Source: Actinomycetota bacterium | GTDB lineage: Bacteria; Planctomycetota; Phycisphaerae; JAACET01 | DNA: 32,422 nt | Assembly (NCBI GenBank): GCA_011682385.1 | Contig: JAACET010000007.1 | Coordinates: forward strand, 1-32,422 | Reading direction: 5' to 3' | In this document: one piece after another, positions 26,908 through 32,422 of the stretch | How the letters are laid out: every line of letters begins with the position of its first letter | Position numbering within the stretch: position 1 is the stretch's first letter | Position numbers and translations under genes: made by a program | The notes under the pieces: model-generated | Told to the model about the DNA's origin: nothing | Databases searched by the model: none | The model's input: the letters and a program-made list of their open reading frames with translations, nothing else

Positions 26908-27544
26908 TACCCGCGAGTTGATTGAGGCGGTTCTGCGGGGTGAAAGTCCTCAGAGTTGCTACCAACAGGCCTTTGAGTTGGCCTTGGCTAACGCCCGCAA
27001 GGTATGCCCCAGCGATTTGGCTCGGCTCGGTGTGGTCTGCGAATCACCTGATGGACTTATCATCCCCGTGTTGGCAGATGCGTTCCACGTTGATCTGGCA
27101 GCAAGCAAGGTCACAGATCCTTCGGGCCAAGACGTTCACGTGTACTGGGCTGTTCTGGCCCTGCACTATCTGCTGGGCAAACCTGCTGTCGAGCCTCTCG
27201 ACCGTTACGTCTCCTTCATGGAGGTACCCCATGCTCGCGGCTATGCCAAGCCATATCAGAGTCGAGTCATCCAGCGTTTCCTGCATACGGTCGGACGCGC
27301 TGAATCGGCTTTCAGTTCCGCAGCACGGGCCCTAGCCGCTGAGCCGATCCGGATGGGGGATCTCGCCTATGAGTTTGCGGTTTTTCCCAGGGCACACATG
27401 CGGATCATCCGGTATCGCGGTGACGACGAAATCGCCCCGGGAGTAAGCGTTCTATACGACCAGGATATTGTTGACATCTTCTGCGTGGAAGACATAGTAG
27501 TAATGTCGGGCGAGTTAATCGGAGCCCTGTGCAGGCAGTCTTGA
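26891..27544 (+). CDS. DUF3786 domain-containing protein
   Basis: 217 aa; resembles DUF3786 (EFAVFPRAHMRIIRYRGDDEIAPGVSVLYDQDIVDIFCVEDIVVMSGEL); overlaps the upstream zinc-ribbon CDS. Confidence 0.75.
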   Translation: MARQNNTRELIEAVLRGESPQSCYQQAFELALANARKVCPSDLARLGVVCESPDGLIIPVLADAFHVDLAASKVTDPSGQDVHVYWAVLALHYLLGKPAVEPLDRYVSFMEVPHARGYAKPYQSRVIQRFLHTVGRAESAFSSAARALAAEPIRMGDLAYEFAVFPRAHMRIIRYRGDDEIAPGVSVLYDQDIVDIFCVEDIVVMSGELIGALCRQS

Positions 27545-27561
27545 TCTTAGAGGGAAGCTAA

Positions 27562-28653
27562 GTGAAGCCATTATATATTAGTGCCACCGGCCAGAATGTA
27601 GGCAAGACGACTGTGATTCTGGGATTATTCGCCGAGATGTGCCGTCGCGGCACCAGGCCCGGATACATCAAACCGGTTGGTCAGCGATGGAACGAGCAGG
27701 ATGGTGTCCGCGCCGATGAGGATGCTTTTCTCCTTCGCGACGTGCTGGACAGTTCTGAGGCCCTACAGTCAATGAGTCCGGTCACTATACCCAGGGGATT
27801 CGTTGACAAGTACATAATGACTCGTGATCAACATCACCTGCAGAAGAAGGTCTGTCAGGCACTGAAAAGGATGTTTTGCACCTACAAAGAATTGCTCATC
27901 GAAGGCACGGGGCACGCGGGTGTGGGCTCCTGTATAGATTTATCGAACGCCGAGGTAGCCAGGTTGATCGGAGCTCGGGTGGTTATCATTTCCGGCGGAG
28001 GCATCGGCAAAGTTATCGACGAGATCACTCTCAACCGCTGCCTGTTCGAATCTCGCGGGGTGGAGGTGGTTGGAGCCATCCTTAACAAGGTTACGCCTGA
28101 CAAACAGGATCGCGTTCGGAAGGTCGTGGGACAGGGACTGGCCAACTTGGGCACGCGCCTGTTGGGGGTTATTCCCTACGACCGCAGACTTACTGTGCCG
28201 ACCGTCGGCCAAATCGCCACCATGCTTAAATGTGATGTGATCTCCGGCAAGGAGCTATTGGACAGCCGGGTGGAGAATACTGTTGTCGGCGCTATGGAAC
28301 CGCAGAATATGGTCCGCCACATCGCGGAGAATACTCTGGTTATTACTCCTGGCGACCGCATCGACAATATTCTGGTATCTATTACCTTCCATTTGAATCG
28401 AATCCAGGAGAAGTTCAGCATTGCCGGGTTGGTACTCACCGGAGGATTGGTACCACACTTTACCGTAATGGACCTGTTGCGGCGCAGCGGTCTGCCGGCT
28501 CTGCTCTGCCAGGAAGACACCTACGCTACTTCCTCGCGCATTCGGCAGATGGTTTTCAAAATCCGTTCTAAGGATTCAGACAAAATTGCCACCGCTCAGG
28601 AACTGGTGCTCAAGCACGTTGATCTGGACGGCCTGCTGGGCTTGCCGAGCTAG
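27562..28653 (+). CDS. BioD-like AAA_26 + DRTGG domain protein (similar to phosphotransacetylase N-terminal region, no catalytic Pta domain)
   Basis: 363 aa, GTG start; P-loop SATGQNVGKTTV, PGYIKPVGQRW, EGTGHAGVGSCIDLSNAEVARLIGA, C-terminal DRTGG-like region (TPGDRIDNILVSI...AGLVLTGG). Confidence 0.8.
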   Translation: MKPLYISATGQNVGKTTVILGLFAEMCRRGTRPGYIKPVGQRWNEQDGVRADEDAFLLRDVLDSSEALQSMSPVTIPRGFVDKYIMTRDQHHLQKKVCQALKRMFCTYKELLIEGTGHAGVGSCIDLSNAEVARLIGARVVIISGGGIGKVIDEITLNRCLFESRGVEVVGAILNKVTPDKQDRVRKVVGQGLANLGTRLLGVIPYDRRLTVPTVGQIATMLKCDVISGKELLDSRVENTVVGAMEPQNMVRHIAENTLVITPGDRIDNILVSITFHLNRIQEKFSIAGLVLTGGLVPHFTVMDLLRRSGLPALLCQEDTYATSSRIRQMVFKIRSKDSDKIATAQELVLKHVDLDGLLGLPS

Positions 28654-28792
28654 CACAGTCGGTAAGCCAGCGCATCAGGATTGTATCCACTGAGTCCTTC
28701 TGTTGACTAATCCTTGCACAAACTGCCTTTGAACCGATAATGGCTCCAGCTATGGTTGAATTCAGCAGAGGACCCGGGGTTTTTTCGCTCAA

Positions 28793-30199
28793 ATGTCTTT
28801 GCAAGTGCACATAACCACGTTCGGCTGTCAGATGAATAAGCTCGACAGCGAGCTTGTAGCCAATGAGCTTATCAGCCAAGGCTTCGAGCTTTGCCGGGAC
28901 AACGGCCAAGCCGATGTTGTTATTTTCAACACTTGCTCAGTCCGCCAACATGCTGAAAACCGCGTACTCACTTGTTTAGGTAGGCTGGGCCGGCAAAAAG
29001 CCAGCCACCCCGGCCTAATAACCGTGCTTATTGGCTGCATGGCCCAACGGCAAGGAACGGAGCTAATCGAGCGTTTTGCTGACTTGGACATTGTCTGCGG
29101 CCCCGGCGAACTCCATCGGCTCAGCGGACTTATAAACAAGGCCCGTGACGGCGCTGGTCGGCAGCTTGCCCTTACCGACCGATTACGTGCCCGTCGAACT
29201 GTGCCGACTGAGCTGGAAGATATGGATACCCGCCACCGGCTCAGCCAAATCACTTCATCAGCTCAGGCTTATGTGCGTGCCACGCGAGGTTGTGACAACT
29301 TTTGCTCCTATTGCATTGTGCCCAGTGTCCGCGGCCCGGAGATATCTCGCCCTCCGGCAAGCATTTTGGCCGAGGTTGAGAATCTGGTCGCCGCCGGATG
29401 TATCGAGATCACTTTGTTGGGCCAAACCGTCAATGGCTATCGCTATTGTGCCGATGGCCCAGAGACTGATTTTGCTGAGTTGCTGCGAATGGTTAGTGCG
29501 ATCAGCGGGCTAAAAAGGCTTCGTTTTGTTACTAGTTATCCTCGAGGTTTTTCCGACGATGTATTTTACGCCATGGCCGAGGCACCTGTGATTTGTGAAT
29601 ATCTGCACCTTCCCGCTCAATCCGGCTCAGACCGCATCCTGTCCGCTATGAAGCGCTCCTACACTTCAGCCGAGTATCTGGACCTGATCGAGCGAGGCCG
29701 GACCATCGTTCCGAATTTGTCCATTGCCGGCGATTTCATTGTGGGTTTCCCTGGCGAGACCGAGGAGGATTTTCAGGACACCGTCCGCCTGGTCAAGGCT
29801 GTCCGCTATAAGAATTGCTTTGTCTTCAAATACTCACCCCGGCCGGGTACGGTTGCAGCCCGCCGATTGACGGACGATGTGCCTGCGGAGGTCAAACGCC
29901 GCCGCAACAACGAGCTGTTGGCCGTCCAGGAAGAAATCTCGCTAGATTTGCATCGTGAGTTTATTGGCCAAAAAGTGGAAATTCTGGTTGAGGGGCCTAG
30001 TAAAGCATCCTATAAGGAACGCCCGGAACACCGGAACCAGCTTACCGGCCGAACGCGTGGCGATAACATCGTGGTCTTTGACGCCCCAGGACAAGTTGAG
30101 CAGCTCACCGGCACTTTGGTCGACGTAATTATCCGAGATGCATCAGCCTTGACCCTATTTGGCGAGTTACCCTCGACCTTGCCGAATGCCCGTCAGTAG
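28793..30199 (+). CDS. miaB: tRNA-2-methylthio-N6-dimethylallyladenosine synthase (radical SAM methylthiotransferase)
   Basis: 468 aa; TFGCQMNKLDSE, NTCSVRQHAENRV, radical SAM CDNFCSYCIVPSVRGPEISRP, C-terminal TRAM-like region. Confidence 0.93.
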   Translation: MSLQVHITTFGCQMNKLDSELVANELISQGFELCRDNGQADVVIFNTCSVRQHAENRVLTCLGRLGRQKASHPGLITVLIGCMAQRQGTELIERFADLDIVCGPGELHRLSGLINKARDGAGRQLALTDRLRARRTVPTELEDMDTRHRLSQITSSAQAYVRATRGCDNFCSYCIVPSVRGPEISRPPASILAEVENLVAAGCIEITLLGQTVNGYRYCADGPETDFAELLRMVSAISGLKRLRFVTSYPRGFSDDVFYAMAEAPVICEYLHLPAQSGSDRILSAMKRSYTSAEYLDLIERGRTIVPNLSIAGDFIVGFPGETEEDFQDTVRLVKAVRYKNCFVFKYSPRPGTVAARRLTDDVPAEVKRRRNNELLAVQEEISLDLHREFIGQKVEILVEGPSKASYKERPEHRNQLTGRTRGDNIVVFDAPGQVEQLTGTLVDVIIRDASALTLFGELPSTLPNARQ

Positions 30200-30595
30200 C
30201 CTCAACAAGCCAACACATAATAGACAAGCAGACATATCGACAGTCCAGTCGATGATGTTGCCGGATCTGCCCTGGATAAAAGATTGTACAAACTCATCGA
30301 GTGCCGCATAAGCCGCGATCGCTCCCACCAGTAGCCACGTTTTCTTCGATCGCAAATGAGTATTGTGACCCAATCCAGCGTTTAGGAAAACCAATAAGGT
30401 GAGTACGAAATAGGCTCCCAGGTGTACGCCCACACCGGAGACGGTAACATTTTTCGGTACATAGTCCTTGGGAATATGGCTGATAATGAAGATTGTCGGC
30501 CAATACACACACAGCCCAACCAGGGCCAGTCTGGACCTCTGGCCGGTGCGATGCTTTTGGGGCGGGCCCAGCTCAGCCTTGGACACTTTGGTCAT
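30167..30595 (-). CDS. VanZ family protein
   Basis: 142 aa small membrane protein; FIISHIPKDYVP, AAYAALDEFVQSFIQGRSGNIIDWTVD typical of VanZ-like proteins. Confidence 0.82.
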   Translation of the reverse strand: MTKVSKAELGPPQKHRTGQRSRLALVGLCVYWPTIFIISHIPKDYVPKNVTVSGVGVHLGAYFVLTLLVFLNAGLGHNTHLRSKKTWLLVGAIAAYAALDEFVQSFIQGRSGNIIDWTVDMSACLLCVGLLRLLTGIRQGRG

Positions 30596-31697
30596 CTGTA
30601 TAGGTCTCGGGGTCTTGGAAGTGATGTTGAGGTTCGCTGGGCGGGATTTGCTCTGCTGGCTCTATATTTTGGGCTGAACTGCTTGCGGCTGGAAACACCT
30701 CAGGCGTATCTTCAGTAAGGTCCGCTGCCTCTGCTGGAACGGTTGTTACCTCGGATACACTTGGCTCAGCGGGGGCAAGTGGTTCGACATTCTCGCCTAA
30801 TACTATCGTTTCGGTTTCTTGCGTTTGGTCCGGATTGACAGCCTCACTGGCCTGGACATCGGATACTTGAGATACTTCTGCCGACGGCTCTTCTTCGGCC
30901 GATCGTACCCCCCACCAGATGAGTAGCTCCTGGGCCAGTGCCTCGTAGTCTTCAGCTCCATGGCAGGACGGTGAGTATTCGAATATGGTTTGGCCATGAC
31001 CTGGTGCCTCGGCCAGCCTGATGTTTCGGCGGATAGGTGTGTTGAAAATGCGAGACCCTTGCCACAGGGATTTAAGCGGGTGTTCACTCTTGAAGAACCT
31101 AGCCACTTCCTTGGACACCTCGTCGCACAGTGCTGTCCGGGAATCGTAGAGGCACAGCAACACGCCGGTGATGGATAGATCGGCATTGATCCGGCGTTGG
31201 ACAAGGTTGACTGTCTCAAGTAATTTACCCAGTCCTTGCAGAGCCAGAAAATGTGGCTGCAGTGCGATGAAGACTTCACGTACTGCCGATAGGGCATTAA
31301 TAGTCAGCAGGCCCAAGCTGGGCGGGCAATCGATCAGCAACACGTCGAAGAGTTCTTTGGCCGGATACAGGGCATCGCGGAGCAGTATTTCCCGGCCGAC
31401 CACCCCAACCAGTTCGACTTCCGCACCCGCTAAGTCGATCTCAGCCGACACCAGGTCCATATTAGGCCGAACCGTGCGGAGACATTCTTGGAGACTTGCC
31501 GAACCTCCCAGTAACTCGTAGACGCTGGGTTTGGCTTTGCCGGGCTCGAGCCCCATATGTATAGTCAAATTAGCCTGGGGGTCCAGGTCTATCAGACAGA
31601 CTCGCTGACCGGCCCTGGCCAGAGCTGCTCCCAGGTTTACAGTCGTGGTGGTTTTGCCGACCCCACCCTTCTGATTGGTAATGGCTATGCTTCGCAA
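30573..31697 (-). CDS. ParA/Soj family ATPase with long acidic C-terminal extension
   Basis: 374 aa; NQKGGVGKTTTTVNLGAALA, LIDLDPQANLT, LIDCPPSLGLLTINAL; about 110 residues of E/P/S/T-rich, Lys-free sequence after the ATPase core. Confidence 0.92.
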   Translation of the reverse strand: MRSIAITNQKGGVGKTTTTVNLGAALARAGQRVCLIDLDPQANLTIHMGLEPGKAKPSVYELLGGSASLQECLRTVRPNMDLVSAEIDLAGAEVELVGVVGREILLRDALYPAKELFDVLLIDCPPSLGLLTINALSAVREVFIALQPHFLALQGLGKLLETVNLVQRRINADLSITGVLLCLYDSRTALCDEVSKEVARFFKSEHPLKSLWQGSRIFNTPIRRNIRLAEAPGHGQTIFEYSPSCHGAEDYEALAQELLIWWGVRSAEEEPSAEVSQVSDVQASEAVNPDQTQETETIVLGENVEPLAPAEPSVSEVTTVPAEAADLTEDTPEVFPAASSSAQNIEPAEQIPPSEPQHHFQDPETYTDDQSVQG

Positions 31698-31978
31698 GTT
31701 ATTGAAGCTCCTTCTCCGGACATGACAACAGGCTGGATTATAAGGCCGGGCCCACTTGAAGGCAAGGCTCTGCCCAGCCGACTGCTGTCCCCTTCCGCCT
31801 CAGGTGTGCTAAGCCGCTGGGCCCCATCCTGTTACGGCACCTGCCGAGCTCGGTTCTCCGACAATCCGGATATCTGCCATCTGTGTGTCGGATACAGCCT
31901 GGACCTTCGCAGCCGGCCGCAGTAGAGCGGGTTATTCGGATAGGCTCTAAGTGCAGCGGGCTTCTTTTGCCGGCGCAC

Positions 31979-32023
31979 AAAAAAAGAACGGAAGGTTTCG
32001 CCGTGGCTTGAAACCTCCCGTTC
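31979..32023 (-). terminator. Rho-independent terminator for the Lys-rich microprotein gene
   Basis: Minus strand GAACGGGAGGTTTC - 10-nt loop - GAAACCTTCCGTTC followed by TTTTTTT: 14-bp stem including one G.U pair that exists only on the minus-strand transcript. Confidence 0.85.
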
Positions 32024-32118
32024 CACAACTCAGAATGCCGCTTCGTTTTTGCCGTGGCGGCAAAGCTGTGTCCCCGATCCTTCGGGAACTTGCTCGCTAC
32101 TCAGCGAGCTACGACAAA

Positions 32119-32247
32119 CTACTTCTTACGTTTCTTCTTGGCTTTCTTTTTAGCTTTCTTCTTGGCTGTTTTCTTCTTAGCTGGTTTCCTCTTGGCTGTT
32201 TTTTTCTTAGCTGTTTTCTTTTTAGCAGCTTTCTTTCTCTTTGCCAT
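32119..32247 (-). CDS. 42-aa Lys/Ala-rich histone H1-like microprotein
   Basis: Translated by hand: MAKRKKAAKKKTAKKKTAKRKPAKKKTAKKKAKKKAKKKRKK*. Below the ORF track cutoff; strong SD, promoter and terminator flank it. Confidence 0.85.
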   Translation of the reverse strand: MAKRKKAAKKKTAKKKTAKRKPAKKKTAKKKAKKKAKKKRKK

Positions 32248-32253
32248 TACACA

Positions 32254-32262
32254 TCACCTCCT
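32254..32262 (-). promoter_or_regulatory. Perfect Shine-Dalgarno of the microprotein gene
   Basis: Minus strand AGGAGGTGA, 6 nt before ATG at 32247. Confidence 0.85.
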
Positions 32263-32275
32263 TTCTTAAATATGA

Positions 32276-32304
32276 ATGCTAGGGGCGTCAAAAAAGGCTG
32301 TCAA
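32276..32304 (-). promoter_or_regulatory. Sigma70-type promoter of the microprotein gene
   Basis: Minus strand TTGACA - 17 nt - TAGCAT, preceded upstream by A/T tracts at 32308-32336. Confidence 0.7.
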
Positions 32305-32422
32305 ACCTTTTTTTCAAAAAAAGTAAACTTTTTTTTCGACACTTCTCAGTATCCGCTTTCATATGAACCTGCATAACAGCACTGTTATCGACATTCAGCA
32401 CTGAAAAACTTTATGTTTTTCT

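Noticed and set aside
28771-28788. ACCCGGGGTTTTTT upstream of miaB as a terminator of the acs operon
   Set aside because: CCCGGG palindrome has no loop, so no functional hairpin can form.
31738-32028. 96-aa minus-strand ORF between ParA and the microprotein gene
   Set aside because: Runs through the strong terminator hairpin, compositionally odd, no family resemblance; likely spurious.
32054-32269. 71-aa + strand Phe/Leu/Ala repeat ORF
   Set aside because: It is the antisense shadow of the Lys-rich microprotein; AAG/AAA/GCN repeats read as CTT/TTT/NGC on the opposite strand.
1-32422. CRISPR array, tRNA, rRNA, transposase or phage genes
   Set aside because: No regularly spaced direct repeats, no recognisable RNA genes and no mobile-element ORFs seen on either strand.

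Overview
32.4 kb window, bacterial, with style suggesting a Planctomycetes/Phycisphaerae-like anaerobe (taxonomy is inference). The core is a near-complete carbonyl branch of the Wood-Ljungdahl pathway on the + strand (about 12.4-28.7 kb): CODH (cooS/acsA), CooF-like ferredoxin, a NuoE/NuoF/NuoG(HoxU)-like diaphorase with no catalytic hydrogenase or formate dehydrogenase subunit, acsB, acsC, acsV (RACo), a second cooC/acsF ATPase, acsD, acsE, a zinc-ribbon protein, a DUF3786 protein and a BioD/Pta-N-like DRTGG protein. Divergent from cooS is a minus-strand operon: cooC, a degenerate receiver protein, a soluble PAS histidine kinase, and an NtrC-type sigma54 activator. The intergenic region between the two operons carries a near-consensus sigma54 -24/-12 element facing cooS, a weaker one facing cooC, and an upstream dyad. 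This suggests a dedicated sigma54 two-component circuit controlling the CODH/ACS regulon, which is the most interesting system here. Flanks: lysA, MATE and CPBP genes; an ExbB/ExbD/ExbD/TPR energy-transduction cluster; miaB, VanZ and a ParA with a long acidic tail. At the right end is a 42-aa Lys/Ala-only histone-H1-like microprotein, absent from the supplied ORF track, with a complete promoter, Shine-Dalgarno and terminator. No rRNA, tRNA, CRISPR array or transposon was recognised.
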